Shown here: piece by piece, positions 39,201 through 50,941 of the stretch | How positions within the stretch are numbered: the stretch's first letter is position 1 | How the letters are laid out: the number at the start of each line of letters is the position of its first letter | NCBI GenBank assembly: GCA_029449235.1 | Contig: JANATG010000001.1 | Span: 3,720,001-3,784,000 of the forward strand | Reading direction: 5' to 3' | Origin: Linnemannia schmuckeri | Taxonomy: Eukaryota > Mortierellomycota > Mortierellomycetes > Mortierellales > Mortierellaceae | DNA length: 64,000 nt | Program-made: the position numbers and the translations under genes | The notes under the pieces: model-generated | The model's database searches: none | What the model saw: only the letters and a program-made list of their open reading frames with translations | Told to the model about the DNA's origin: nothing

Positions 39201-40463
39201 GAAGAAGAAAAAAATATCGAACGCCTTAACTGGTGTGAGCAGCAATGACATTGTCCGATAACCGATTCGCTGTTGAACTGGCCGGCAGGCAGGATATAAT
39301 CCTGGCTTTCTTTTCTTGCTTATTTCTTCAATGTACTTTCATTTTTTTTCATGGACAGAAACATGTCGTTTAAAGCGAACTCATATGCAAAGTTGGATAT
39401 GCCATCAGTTAGATTGTCATCATTATTTTTCTTTTCTTTGAACTTCTGCGGCTTGACTCCCTTCTTCTTCCAACACGGTCATTAATTCATCAAAACAAGG
39501 TACAAATAGCGACGATTTGTTCCTCTCAAATCTTTGTTGTCGGCGTTGCCAACTGAACAGCCTCATGCTCGTGTTTCTTTTATTTTGTGAGTGCTTGTGG
39601 AGGTAGAACAAACAATGTGGGTGCTTTTTTTTGTTTAACAGTCGAGCCTTTAATTTTGTTCGTACTGTTTTGTTAGAGTTTGGGGGCTAAGTATGGGATG
39701 AATAAAGAAATAAGAGAGAGAAGGGGGAAACTTCAAACATTGAGCATAGGCGGGCGATTTGAAACGCCATGCGACTTATTTTTTATTTTTATTTTTTTGG
39801 CTTTTTTTTTTAGCGTAGGACAGTTGAGGTGCCCTCGCCACAACGAGTTGAACCGCTCCCTTTTTGTTTCCAGCACTAAGACCCCAAAGACATAAAACAG
39901 GGCAATAGGCAAAAGGCATACTCTCAGGCAGTAAGCCGGCCGTTGTTTTCTCGCATTCCTTGAAACGATAGCATTTAATACTATCGAAATCGATTCATTT
40001 TAAGTCGTGACAGCCGATTCCCATCCAGGGGGCGTATTCAATACATCCGAGGGGTTACCGTGTGTGTTTGTCGCTGCCGTTACTGGATGAAGACTGGGGG
40101 TGCAGCCACATTTAGATTTCAATTTGCATTGAGATTTTCAGTCATTTCGTATTTAGTCCCCATAGAATTAAGTCACATCTCGACTGCCCAGTTTGCAAAT
40201 TCTTACAAATTCTAAATTATTTATTTCGTCGGACTTTTCACGAACACACTACCCCTCAAGTGGTAACGCATAATTGATTCCGTCTCATTCCTTGTCCACC
40301 ATCAATGTTCTCCCTCCATTAACAACAGCCAAGGTGAGCAACCATCTGCTTCTCAAGAGCTCATATTCCGAACAACGTCTCAGAACCGTCCATTTAGTAA
40401 AAAAATTTCTAAACTGTGCTTTCTACTCATCTCTTTGCTTTTTATGGCAAACACAGCTACTAC
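33255..40463. other. Long gene-poor region
   Basis: Over 7 kb without a convincing gene. Short ORFs reach ~190 codons but lack motifs, consistent starts or splice patterns. Several minus-strand patches between 37.4 and 39.6 kb (ending 37406, 37679, 38651 and 39423) look protein-like in composition but lie in different frames with stops between; they may be remnants of a decayed gene. Near 33965-34000 a short frame reads FDYVVIGG, like the start of an FAD-binding oxidoreductase, but it runs into low complexity. Base composition from ~37 kb is more A/T-rich than around the genes. Confidence 0.45.
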
Positions 40464-41275
40464 TATGCGTTTGGGCTTTGTCTGTTGCCCTGCTCGGTCT
40501 CCTGGCCGCGATCGGTACCTCGGTCCCTCTCGTCTCGATATCTCTCTCTGGCTCTGGTCCGTATCAAGAGGTCCCTCCAGCGTCGGTCACTATGCGTCTC
40601 ACTTTGAGCCTGGCACTGAGGACGATGGTGGCATCAATTACCTGCCCGAATGACGACTAAACCTCCCAGATCGATCCCAATGCTGAAATGCAATAATCAT
40701 CGACAAATAGATGGCATTCAAACACAGCGCCGAGAAATACCGCGAAGCCTTCCTGTACCGCATGTGCAGACCCAAGCGGGGATACCACAATGTGATCTGG
40801 AACATTTCTGTTCTCGAGGAGCCTATCATCCAGATCATCTCGACCCGGCCCATCTCCCTGCCTATCTTCTGCACCGTCCCGTCCTGTATGACCACGTATA
40901 CCATCACCCACATCGTCTCGACCACTCATAGTGGAAGTCCCGGGTTCCTTGTGCAGGCAGGCGCCAAGCCCTTTGGGATCGGAATTGAATTCACGGCGAC
41001 TACGGGCCCTGAGTTCAGTCGACGACCGAGAGAGCGACCGCACTCGGCTACGAGTCCACGATCCTCCAGGGCCAGTCCGGCTACATTGCACTCGTCGTCG
41101 TCTAGGCTATGATACCTACCCATGCAAGATCGAAGACGACGGAAAAGTGGAATGAAAGCACTTCGTCATGTATGGCTCTGAATACATCTGGACGAGGAAG
41201 GAAAGGTACCATGAGGCCATCCTCAAGCAGAACGGTGGAGTCATGAGTATTGTCTCGTTTATCCGCAGTTCTTAG
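40464..41275 (+). pseudogene. Broken duplicate of the secreted pore-former-like gene at 42501
   Basis: This stretch matches the intact gene at 42501-43307 from the signal peptide to the end, with many substitutions. Recognisable shared parts include GLLAA[I/V]GTS[V/I]PL, AEKYREAFL versus PEKYRVALM, ISVLEEPII, ITHIVSTTHS and FGIGIEFTATTG. It is broken by a 1-base gain just after the ATG, in-frame stops around 40650-40710, a frameshift near 41025, and stops near 41110 and 41155. The remaining C-terminal parts lie in shifting frames down to TAG 41273-41275. Both copies have a donor-like CAAGGTRA in the leader and an acceptor shortly before the ATG, so this is a DNA-level duplicate rather than a retrocopy. 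Confidence 0.8.
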
Positions 41276-42500
41276 TCTTTCTTTCTTTCTTTCCTTTTCC
41301 TCTTCTTTTCAAGACCACTCGCGCACACGCAGACACCTCCCATTGTCCTTCCTTTTTCTTTACCGCGGCTATTACCTACGTAGATATCTAATAACAAAAG
41401 CCATTTTTTTATTGAACTGTGTCGATTCGAACAACGATTGAAGATGTTCATTACTGATATTTTTGTAAGCATGCGCGAGGAGAGAGGCTTAGCTGCCATC
41501 AGTCTCTGTTTCTCAATAATAACTCTCTCCTACACCCGCATACAAGCACCGTGCATTGTTCCCTCTCTCCATGCTCTTTCTCTCTTCTCGCGTGTTATTT
41601 TCTGTTTTACTCCACTCCACCTTCCCACGTTGTTACCACTGTTGCATTTTGTACAAGATTTTACTTGGCTCCTTGCCATCTCTGTTGACTTTTGGTTGGG
41701 ATTAGGTAAACGAAAAAGCACTTCTTTTTTTCAAGTACTAACCTTGAGCTAGGAGAGGGGGGATAGCGCGAGGGGATAAGTGAAGGTTCCCAATCCATTG
41801 TGGCAAATTCCAGAAAGAAAGAAAAGAGGGGGGCGAAACTCAATCTTTGCTTTTCCCTTATTTGCGCATTTTCGAGCGTCCATTGGTATAGGTTAGGCTA
41901 ACTTACGGGAGTGGCGGGATCGAAATGCCTTATTTTTTTATCACCGAGAGAAAAAAAGGCGACGATGCAAGTGGGTTAGAGGACGTCTCTCGCTTTGATC
42001 TTTTTTTTCCTCTGGAAGACGACCTAAGATGCGCATTGGAGAGAGGGAAGGTCATGGCGCAACATCTTTGCCGGGTGTTTTTTGACGGGAGTAGCCACTT
42101 CCCGTTGTCTTATTTATCTTTTTATGCGCATGTCATGCAACAAAAAGGCATCTTTTTGGGCAATAGAAGGATTTTGCCTTTGCGTATAAAAGCGATAAAA
42201 TATCTTTTTCGCTAAGTCCTCTACTCCTGCTTTTCTTCTTCTTCTTCTTCTTCTTTCTCTTCCTCTACCCTCTCATTTTCATCCTCCCTCCTTTAGTACA
42301 AAGACCTTCTCAACAACAAACTGCTTCTCATCTTGCTCAGTCAAGCAATCAAGGTAACAAAATTCACCTGCCTCCTAAAAGTTGATGTTCATGGAGATAG
42401 ACACCCATCTATAAGGTGTTTCGACAACTCCATTGCCATTGTTACCAATTTATTCACGTCAATCACAATTTGCAATATACATACCGTAGATCCCACGACA
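41276..42500 (+). promoter_or_regulatory. Promoter and leader of the secreted protein gene
   Basis: 1.2 kb between the pseudogene and the intact copy. TATAAAAG at 42185-42192 is followed by a (TTC)n stretch (~42231-42255) and C/T-rich leader. AAG|GTAACA at 42354 to CCGTAG at 42489 would make a 136-base leader intron ending 11 bases before the ATG; the pseudogene has the equivalent at ~40334-40456. No other gene is evident. Confidence 0.5.
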
Positions 42501-43307
42501 ATGCATTGGACAACTCCAGCTGTCCTGATCGGTCTCCTGGCCGCAGTCGGTACCTCAATCCCTCTCTTCTCGCTCTCTGCTCCATATCAACGGTCCTTTT
42601 CTCGCGTCAACCGCCACTGTCCGTCTCAACCTCGACCAGATTGCGGGATCACCTACCTGCCCCCGAGCGAGCACCAAACTTCCGGCGAGGATCTGAACGG
42701 TCAGATGCAAAACATCATTGACAAGGAAATGGGGTACCGTTACTACCCCGAGAAGTACCGTGTGGCCCTTATGGAAGACCTATGCAAACCCAAGCCAGGA
42801 TCCCGCAACCTGATCTGCAACGTGACGATTCTTGAAGATCCGATCATCGAGATCATCCCGGCCCAACCCATCTCCCAGCGCATCTACTGCTCCACCCCAA
42901 CCTGTACAGTCAGCTACTCTGTGACCCAGACCGTCTCAACCACGCACAGTAGCAGCATTGGATTCTCTGGTTCGGCAGGCGCCGCGCCATTCGGAGTCGG
43001 GATGGAGTTCACGGCGTCAACGGGCTACGAGTTCAGTTCGACGACCGAGAAGGCCACCGAGTTGGGATATGAATTTCAGATCAATAGGGGCGAGTCTGGG
43101 TATGTTGCTATTGTGGGCGTACAGGTGTCGGCAAGGGCACGTTTTGACAGTTGTCCGTGTGAGGTACTCGGAGATGGAAGGGTGTCCTGGAAGTGCAAGA
43201 TTAAGTGTAGGTCGGAAGAACACTGGACGAGGAAGGAAGGGTACCATGAGTCCATCATCAAGCAGAACGGTGGCGTCAAGGGCATCGTCTCCTTCATCTA
43301 CACTTAA
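42501..43307 (+). CDS. Secreted protein with aerolysin-like beta-pore-former region (tentative)
   Basis: 268 aa, single coding exon; start chosen at 42501 because it begins a clear signal peptide (MHWTTPAVLIGLLAAVGTS). The mature protein has several Cys, including CPC and CKIKC near the C-terminus, suggesting disulphides. The middle region alternates small/hydroxyl and hydrophobic residues (VTQTVSTTHSSSIGFSGSAG, then GVGMEFTASTGYEFSSTTEK) followed by a GYVAIVGVQV strand. Long amphipathic Ser/Thr strands around a Gly-rich turn are the hallmark of the insertion region of aerolysin-family pore-forming proteins. That is my structural reading, not a confirmed family. A role against competitors or hosts is possible but unproven. 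A degraded copy lies 1.2 kb upstream. Confidence 0.7.
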   Translation: MHWTTPAVLIGLLAAVGTSIPLFSLSAPYQRSFSRVNRHCPSQPRPDCGITYLPPSEHQTSGEDLNGQMQNIIDKEMGYRYYPEKYRVALMEDLCKPKPGSRNLICNVTILEDPIIEIIPAQPISQRIYCSTPTCTVSYSVTQTVSTTHSSSIGFSGSAGAAPFGVGMEFTASTGYEFSSTTEKATELGYEFQINRGESGYVAIVGVQVSARARFDSCPCEVLGDGRVSWKCKIKCRSEEHWTRKEGYHESIIKQNGGVKGIVSFIYT

Positions 43308-44817
43308 CGTATCCTTACAAACCACTGCAAGACCGGACATCTTGTTCATAGTTATCGTCTAGTGTCTTGTCTATACGTTAAAAATGTTAAACATAAATGT
43401 CCATTCTTTTGCACGCATGCACAATTGGGGGCTTGGCTGCTACAAGCCTCCCTCTTTTGCAGGCAGGTACACACACACCCTTTCTTCATCTTTCTCTCGC
43501 ATGCTCTTTCCCTCTCTATCTCGCATGCTCTGTTCTCTCCTTCTTCACTCCACCCTCACACGTTTTTGCAATTGCTGTTTTCTCTTGTGCAACATCCAAT
43601 CCTTTTATTTCTTTATGTATTGAATGGGATGACATGATTAGAAATAAAATAATGAGGCCGTTGTCTCTTCTTCTCCAAGCACCCCCAAGTGGGGAGGGTG
43701 CCCCCATTTCCCAATTTAAGTATACTCGTTTGGTTTGATTGTTTGTTTGTTTTGATCTAGGATCTGGGTAATAGATGCATGAGATGGGATGTATAGCGAG
43801 GTCAGCCCTCCAGAAGGAGGGTACAGGTACAGTCAATTGGCTGTTGCTCTTCTGTCTTCTCTATGTAGTATTTAGGTACCTTTTGTTTTTTTTATTCGTC
43901 AGCCCTTCAGTCTGGACTCTCCTTCTTGATGTATTTATATAAAAGAGACAGAAGGTATAGGATGTACATGCATGCATGTCTACGCTCTAGAACAAAGTAT
44001 AAAGATAACGACGAGTGCCTCCTCGGTTCCTGGACGTGATATAACAAACAGAAGGACACGCGTACATACCTTTTTGAGACAATTGTTCATTCCCTCCACT
44101 TTCGTATACCTCGGACTTTTGTTCCTTTTCGAGGTCTCTCTGGGTTTAAGAATACTCATCTCTAGATCGACGGTTTTCGTCGTAAATCTGCTGAGCAAAA
44201 ATAAAATGCACTTAGTACCAATGAACAGATACATGGGAGGGGGGCAGGACAGGGATTGGAAACCCTTGCTTCCATTCAGGCACAAGGCACAGGCACGGGC
44301 TTGTTCAGCAGCAACCTGAAACAACCACACCCAGGGCCAGGGCCAATAATATCCAAGGAGGAAGTCTCATTGGCATTCAGGGAGGCGCCAGAAGAGCAAA
44401 GTACTGTCCTAGGGGGAGAGAGCATTACTAACTTTCTTACGCATCACTAATCCGCATATCCTAATAATAAACGTCTATCAACAAGCATACATACATACAT
44501 ACATATATACATACATACCTACCTACATACATGCCAATGGGGTTGAAGGGCAAAAAAAACAGGGGGATGGAAGTGCGATACCCTTGCTTGGTTTACTTGC
44601 TTGTCTGGGTAAATTGGACTCCACCTATTTTTGGTTGTTGGAGGAGGAGAGGAAGAGACGCTAAGAGAAAATAACAGAGTAATGGGATAGGCTTAACCCC
44701 CTTCATGTTCACTTTCACTTCACATTCCCTTACCCTATTGCTTATATCCAGCTCACAAGCATTAGCACGAAAAAAAGCAGAGAGCGCCTATAACCCTACC
44801 GGCACAAATATTTTTTG

Positions 44818-44856
<39 letters not shown>

Positions 44857-47729
44857 CGTGGAGGTGAGAGATACATGGAAAGGGTGGCCCAATAAGGATA
44901 ACAAATAACGACGGATACACCGTCCAGGGAGGAGTCGATTGGTCGCTTTGTTGATGTTGTTGACGTGCCAGGCAGGATGAATAGCTTTTAATTGAAATGA
45001 AAGCATACTATGCGTGAGTAAGACACCATCTATGGTTGTTGATGTTGTTTGTTGCCTTTGTTTGTGCTTTTTGTGGTTGTGGTTGTGTTTACGTTTGTAT
45101 TTGTGCACTTCTCTTTCATCAATGGGCAATGTAAGCTAGACCAAACAAACGAAAATAAAATAAAACAAAAGGTAGCATGGAAATAAGAAATGAGCAACAA
45201 CCAAGTAGAATATAAACAATAGCTGCATGTCCATTAATGATCTTATTCATATCCTTCCTTACAGCGGCTGTTGTTAATCCGTGACATGGTCGGATGTAAC
45301 ATAAAAATTGTATCATAATGCCTCTTCGGCTTGCAAAAAAAAGGCGCACAAAAACGACAGGGCTAGCCAAAGCAGAACAGACGGGCTACGCTTCTCGAAG
45401 TTCGTCTCTATTCGTTGGTGTTGTGGTTGGCTAGCTGGCGTGGTGTTGTCGTCATGTCAAAGTTTTACTCTGATTTTCCAGGTGGACAAAGAAATAGAGC
45501 GAGGGAAAAGAACTGAAATGAAGAGAGAGAAAAAAAAAGAGATGGTGAGAGCCACAATTTTGGAGAGATTGAGCTTTTTTAGTTGGCACCAGCTCAACAC
45601 CTTTTTTGTTTTTTTTTCTTAGACAAAACGACGACAACAAAACAACAGATGGCCAGTCAACCAACAACAAGGAAGGGTAGGGCGCATCGGTACTAAAGCA
45701 GACGAGCAAGCCCGTCACGATGAAGACACCTTTTTTCTCTAGTTGCAGGCAAGGATGATGACATGGGTTGAGTTGACGTGAATGTAGCAAAGAAGTACAT
45801 GAACATTTCCTTTGTACCATTTATCAACTGACAAAGAGAATAGCAGTGTATTTCTCTTGGCCAGCCGGGTCCACCGAAGAGGCATTGGAAATATGAGCGT
45901 GATGCTCTTTCTCTTCTTTGGAATTCAAAAAAAGGCATTTGCCCGCCAACGAGAGAGAATACGAAGTTGTTGGCGAGTGAGAGCAAGAGCGAGAAAAAAA
46001 AAGAAAAGAGAAAAGAGAAAAGAGCAATGCAAGTGTGGTCGAGTAGAGAAAGAGTGATCACCATGAGAGAAGTAGAGGACATGATTTGAATTTAATACAT
46101 ATGAACTCATCAATGCAATGCATCAGACAACTACAAAAAAAACCCTCCGAGCACACATCAACAACCAACAACCAACAACCAAATCAACCCGAACGGTCCA
46201 AAAAGGTCCAGTCGAAGATAAGTCTTCTTCCTCCTCTTGACCTTATTTCTTCTTAAAAGCAACCAGCTCCTCCTCTCATCCTCACTTTTTTTTTTTTCTT
46301 TTGCCCTCTTTTCGTGTTTTTTTTCCACTTTACTTCACCTCCCCCCTCTCATAATAATATTTCTTGCTTCATCATCTGTATCTTACCTTTACCTTCTTTA
46401 CCTTTTTTACTCGCATAGCAGCAAGCAACACAATAATTACGTCCATCACACTAATAATCCAATCTACTCCTTCTCACTCCTGCTTTGAACACTTGACCCA
46501 TCCTCTCCTTCATTCCTTGAACCAATCCAAACACTTGCTCTTACAAAGCCCAACACACCCGCAATCCATCCCCCTCCATCCATCCTACCATACTCCCAGC
46601 CCAAACAACAACACAACACACTCCAGACAACACCAATAGCCACTCTTCTCAACCCATCCATTTCACATTTACCATTTCCAAAATAATATTTATTGTGCTT
46701 TTATTTTCTTCCCGCTCCCTTCTTTCTTTTACCATTGCATCCCATCCAATCATTCCCCCTATGCATAAGCTATGCAAGGACTGAGGTAGCATTCAATTTT
46801 ATTTACACAGTTTTTGTTTACACTTGGAGCGGGACGACGACGACGACATCATCCAGCATCCAATTCAAGAGGTAAGCAGGCAACCGCACCTACTGCACCC
46901 AAACACAAACACACATAAATATTCTCTGAAATGCACGCCCTCCCTCTCGCACTCCTCCTCCCTCCCTTCTGCCAGAACACCAGAAGAACAGTTATCTAAG
47001 CATGCAAGCAATCGACACAAGACCCTCCCTCTCCATCCCACCCCCCTCTCTCTCCATCCCACCCCCCTCTCTCGCATCTTTTTCTTTCTCCCCCTCTATT
47101 CGCTCCATCTCTCCCCCGATCTTTTTTTTTCTTTTCCCGCCACACAAGCTGAGGATAAAATAAGACGCTACTTATGCAACCTAAAAAATACAAAGTTGCA
47201 GGAATGATTCGTCACCATTAAACACAAAAAAAGGTGAACACAACAAACGTTTCCCTCCCTTTCGTCCATTCGTCTCGCTGCTTGGAGCATTCGCAATACA
47301 CATCCGTATCCCAACGCAAGCATCGATCTGCTTGCTTGTGTTTGTGTCTGTGTGTATGTGTCTGCACTGTCTGTCGGACCAAACATTCAAAACCATCGCC
47401 CACCCCCTTTTCTCTCTCGCCCAGTCATTCTTTGTCCTCCGCGGACGTCGTTCTTTTGAGTTCTTGTATTCTTGTTTGCTTCTTTTTCTTTTCACTCGGC
47501 GCATTTCTCTCTTCCCGCCTTTTTTTCGCGTCATTTTATCCTCTTCTTCCTCTCTTCTTTTCCCTCCCTTTCTCTCTTCTCTCCCTCTCGCCTCTTCTCT
47601 TACTGCTACTCTGTGCAACAACAGAAACCATATTTAAACCAGGATACTAACCTCTCTTTTTCCCTCCAACTTTTCTTCTCGCCAACTTGTTTTTTTATAA
47701 CGTCTATTTCGCCCATTAGCAGATAAACC
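43308..47729. promoter_or_regulatory. Gene-free region with CT-rich leader of the next gene
   Basis: 4.4 kb without a supported gene. Contents: CATA-type tetranucleotide repeat (44484-44532), 38-base poly-A (44818-44855), and from ~46240 to 47720 a mostly C/T + strand with a ~20-bp direct repeat (CTCTCCATCCCACCCCCC, twice, 47027-47073). An AGAG|GTAAGC donor-like site near 46871 suggests the next gene may have a leader intron. The ORFs are low-complexity translations of these tracts. Confidence 0.45.
44818..44855. repeat. Poly-A tract (38 bases)
   Basis: Uninterrupted A run in a gene-free region, without a recognisable retroelement body or target duplication next to it. Confidence 0.85.
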
Positions 47730-50267
47730 ATGGCTGACGAGGTCCCTGTCTCCATCTCTTCCCCTCATCTTCCCTCAATATCAACACTCTCTTCCTCCTC
47801 CGACAACAGTATACCCTCTATCTCCACAAATATATTTCAAACTACCATCCTTCCTCCATCTACGACACCACAAACCACCCCACCACAAACCACCCCACCA
47901 CAAACCACCTCACCACACGACAATCGGTCTGCACCACCACCACAACAACTAAACGGACTCCCACTCCTACCAATCATAGGCGCCGGTGCCGGTGTCCTTC
48001 TCATCCTCCTTGCAGTAGGAGTATGGTACTTTCTTCGACGGCGCAGACAACGTCGCAAGGAGGCCAAATCCGGATTCTCGATTGTCTTCCCTGACCCCAA
48101 GGGATCTTTTCAATCCGACCACGACCGACAACGCCGCTCTCGCTCCCGAGCGAGAAACAGCAACAACAGCAACAACAGCAACAAAGTTGGCGATGAACAA
48201 CGCATCTCGGTCGACTCCTTCCCTGGTCGCTCCTATCCTGGAGACCAATCATCGATTCACGACAATAATACTATCGATCTCGAAATGGCGTTGCCTCTTC
48301 ACAGCAACATATTGCCCTTTCCTGATTCTCCTTACTCTAGACCTCGGCAACCACCAATAATCCCTGTCAACCCTCGGTCACAACCACCAACATCAGGGCC
48401 TGTTCCCCCTCCACGGTTAATGTCGATTCCGATGACTGAGACTGCGACCTCAAGTCCAGAGAAGGAAGAGGAGGAAGTATCTGAGAAACTTAACTATATC
48501 AACATCGACATGGCCAGCATGGACCTCTCGACCTCCATGCCAGTCGTTGCCAGTGACGAAGCAAAGCCCACCGTTCAAACGGCTCCACAAGCCCAGGTCG
48601 CACAAGAATACAAAGCAGATGCATCGCTGGCATGCACGCAACCCTCCTCCTTCCCCGCCGCAGCCACAGAGACGGAGGATGCATCTCGTGCATCGACAGA
48701 CACCATTATGCCAACGCCTGTCCCCCGTAGACCCAAGCTCATAGTCCAAAATAGCTCCGACAGCTTTATCCAAGGTGGTCGTGCTCGCATTTCAATAGCC
48801 TACCCTCCTCCTCCGCCGCCCACTATTCCCCCTCCAGCTATACCCTCGGGCAAAGAGCAGCAGCAGGACAGGGTCTCGACCGAATCGTCCTATCGGTCTA
48901 GCATTTACTCTACATCTAATCAATCTGCTGGAGGAAGACGTCCTCGAACGTCCACAGAATCTCCACGTATTCCTTGCTCTCGACGCAGCGTTAGTATGGA
49001 TGCTGCTTCTTTTACACCGGATGGCCGCAGGCTGTCCCGCAAACTCGTCCCTCCCCCCAACACGCCTCCACCTTCCATCCCTCTACCTCCTCGTCCACCA
49101 GTGCCCCTGGCCACGCCCTCGCCATCATCAACGCCAATATCCTCCACGCCACATCAAGCGCTCCCTCGTCGACGCCACCAACGCAACCCTAGTCAGATCC
49201 TCAGCACGAGTCTGTTTGATTCGTCAGACCGTTCGGTCATCTCGCCGCCCCTCTCGCCTCTGACGATTCAAATCCCTCGACCCAGCTCTCGGTCCTTCCA
49301 GTCGCTGCTGACAATCAACACCCAGCTCACTGCCGAGAATGTACAGCAATACCTGCAACAACAACAACCCCAACCACTCGAGATATACAAGCCCGATAGT
49401 CCTACCGATAGTATCTTTGCAGTCTCCCCAAGGACATCTTCCTTGTACCACACCCCACGGTCAAGAAGTAGGTCAGCGACTCAACTCGAGACCCAGCGAA
49501 TCATGGTCCCTCCTTCACCCGTCACTGCCACTGCTCTTCCTGCCTCGTCGTCCTTCTCCCCTCCTATGCCTCCTGTCCCTGCGATGCCGAGCTCTCTTGC
49601 GGACCATCTCCCATCGTTGTCCCCTCGATCGACATCATCTCAGTCATATATTGCTTTTAAGCGACCTCCCCTGTCGCATCAGCAGTCATATAGTAGTCTC
49701 GATAATCCTCGGACAGATACTACTGCTCCAGACTCAACTCGCCATAACCAGTACCACTACGGCGCTGACGAAAATGCCTATCACCATGACTACCAGCACT
49801 ACGAGCGAGGAGCCCACTCTCCAGAACCCAAGAAGCGTCATCAGAAGCAGCATCGCCGTCGATCCATGTCCGCGCCCACCTCACCTTCGCCTTCCTCCCC
49901 TTCCTCTCCTTCTTCTTCCCGCCAAAGGGAGTCTTCTACATCGCCTTCTGGTCGTAGATCCAAAGAGGAATCCGTCAGGGCTGCCACTGCTACTCCGACC
50001 AGTACAAAGGACCAAGAACTGCAGGCCATCATCGCAGACGCGATTGCAATCGCTGCAGCCAAAACCGCAGCCATTGAGACGGCGCGTCAGAATAATTTCT
50101 CTCGACAGTCGCAGACAAAGCAACAGCAGCATCATCAGTATTTGCAGCAGCATCATCAGTACCAGCAGCAGCAGTATCAACAGAGACGAGTACACCCGCA
50201 GATGGATCCTTGGCGGTCGACTACTCCTTCTACGGCCGATTCTTCTCGACCTGGGTCTCCGTTGTAA
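47730..50267 (+). CDS. Single-pass membrane protein with long disordered cytoplasmic tail
   Basis: 845 aa, single exon, ATG in a good context (AACCATGGC). The N-terminal ~75 residues are Ser/Thr/Pro-rich with a short tandem repeat (TTPPQ three times), like an O-glycosylated ectodomain, but no signal peptide is seen. One strong transmembrane segment (residues ~77-101, LPLLPIIGAGAGVLLILLAVG) is followed by a stop-transfer cluster RRRRQRRKE. The remaining ~740 residues are disordered: Pro/Ser-rich with poly-Pro (PPPPPPTIPPP), many RxxS and SP sites, and a Gln/His-rich C-terminus. The layout recalls fungal wall-stress sensors (Mid2/Wsc-like) and signal-anchor adaptors; no conserved domain supports a specific role. 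Confidence 0.65.
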   Translation: MADEVPVSISSPHLPSISTLSSSSDNSIPSISTNIFQTTILPPSTTPQTTPPQTTPPQTTSPHDNRSAPPPQQLNGLPLLPIIGAGAGVLLILLAVGVWYFLRRRRQRRKEAKSGFSIVFPDPKGSFQSDHDRQRRSRSRARNSNNSNNSNKVGDEQRISVDSFPGRSYPGDQSSIHDNNTIDLEMALPLHSNILPFPDSPYSRPRQPPIIPVNPRSQPPTSGPVPPPRLMSIPMTETATSSPEKEEEEVSEKLNYINIDMASMDLSTSMPVVASDEAKPTVQTAPQAQVAQEYKADASLACTQPSSFPAAATETEDASRASTDTIMPTPVPRRPKLIVQNSSDSFIQGGRARISIAYPPPPPPTIPPPAIPSGKEQQQDRVSTESSYRSSIYSTSNQSAGGRRPRTSTESPRIPCSRRSVSMDAASFTPDGRRLSRKLVPPPNTPPPSIPLPPRPPVPLATPSPSSTPISSTPHQALPRRRHQRNPSQILSTSLFDSSDRSVISPPLSPLTIQIPRPSSRSFQSLLTINTQLTAENVQQYLQQQQPQPLEIYKPDSPTDSIFAVSPRTSSLYHTPRSRSRSATQLETQRIMVPPSPVTATALPASSSFSPPMPPVPAMPSSLADHLPSLSPRSTSSQSYIAFKRPPLSHQQSYSSLDNPRTDTTAPDSTRHNQYHYGADENAYHHDYQHYERGAHSPEPKKRHQKQHRRRSMSAPTSPSPSSPSSPSSSRQRESSTSPSGRRSKEESVRAATATPTSTKDQELQAIIADAIAIAAAKTAAIETARQNNFSRQSQTKQQQHHQYLQQHHQYQQQQYQQRRVHPQMDPWRSTTPSTADSSRPGSPL

Positions 50268-50460
50268 TGTAGATATATACCAAAGAGACATAAATAACAA
50301 AAACAACAATAAAATTGTACAACAGCAATCTATATACCTTGACGATGTACTCATGAGTTGTACCTGTCATGTTCATGCAAAAAATTGCACAAATAACCAA
50401 CCATTCATTCATTCATTCATGTCCGGAGACTTTGCCCAAGGTCATCAACCACCATTCTAC
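50268..50460. other. 3' flank of the membrane-protein gene
   Basis: AATAAA-like sequences (for example AACAATAAAATTG near 50304) probably serve polyadenylation. A (CATT)n run lies at 50402-50420. The 9-base CCATTCTAC at 50452-50460 is the left target duplication of the adjacent element. Confidence 0.4.
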
Positions 50461-50941
50461 GGGAAATACTATTTGTTGCCCACCCCTTTTTGGCTCCTTA
50501 TTTGTTGCCCATAGTAAAGTCTATTCGTTGCCCCCCCAGTTGCCATCGGAGATTGAATACTCTTAAACGTTGCCAAAAAAAGCGCCAATCTGTTGCCCAC
50601 CCCGCAAAATTATTTGTTGCCCTTGACATAGTTGCCTCATGTATTGAGCTGCATCCTCATGAGTTGAGTATTTTCTTTGTTCCCTTTCTCGTTCTCTTTC
50701 TCCATCTGTATCATTACTGATGTGGTTGCCTCATGTATCAAGCTGTATACCTATGAGGTTCCTGATGCACATGCATGACACCAGTAGCAAGAGCTTAATT
50801 CTCTACAGATATATGATGCCGCAGCGCAGATGGGGGAAGGAAGATAGGGCAACATATAGCGACAGAGTCATGGGCAACGTTTAAGATTTTGGGGTGGGCA
50901 CCGGATTAGAGCAAAATTGTGGGCAACGAATAAAAACGTCC
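50461..50941. mobile_element. MITE-like element with 9-bp target duplication
   Basis: 481 bases bounded by a perfect 9-bp direct repeat CCATTCTAC (50452-50460 and 50942-50950). The ends are imperfect inverted repeats: each begins GGGA and, after ~8 bases, reads TATT[T/C]GTTGCCCAC. Inside, further copies of GTTGCCC on the left half and GGGCAAC on the right half, and an exact 14-bp inverted pair TCTTAAACGTTGCC (50561-50574 versus 50872-50885), form subterminal repeats like transposase-binding sites. GTTGCCTCATGTAT occurs twice directly (50631 and 50724). No transposase is encoded. A 9-bp duplication fits Mutator-like (MULE) elements, but the superfamily is inferred. Confidence 0.7.

Noticed and set aside
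46237..47726. Several ORFs of 80-140 codons in the CT-rich leader
   Set aside because: Ser/Phe/Leu/Pro translations of pyrimidine runs in all three frames; no coding signature.
49339..50514. 391-codon alternative-frame ORF over the membrane-protein gene
   Set aside because: It overlaps the coherent 845-aa frame, is Ser/Leu/Arg low complexity, and runs past the real stop into the 3' flank.
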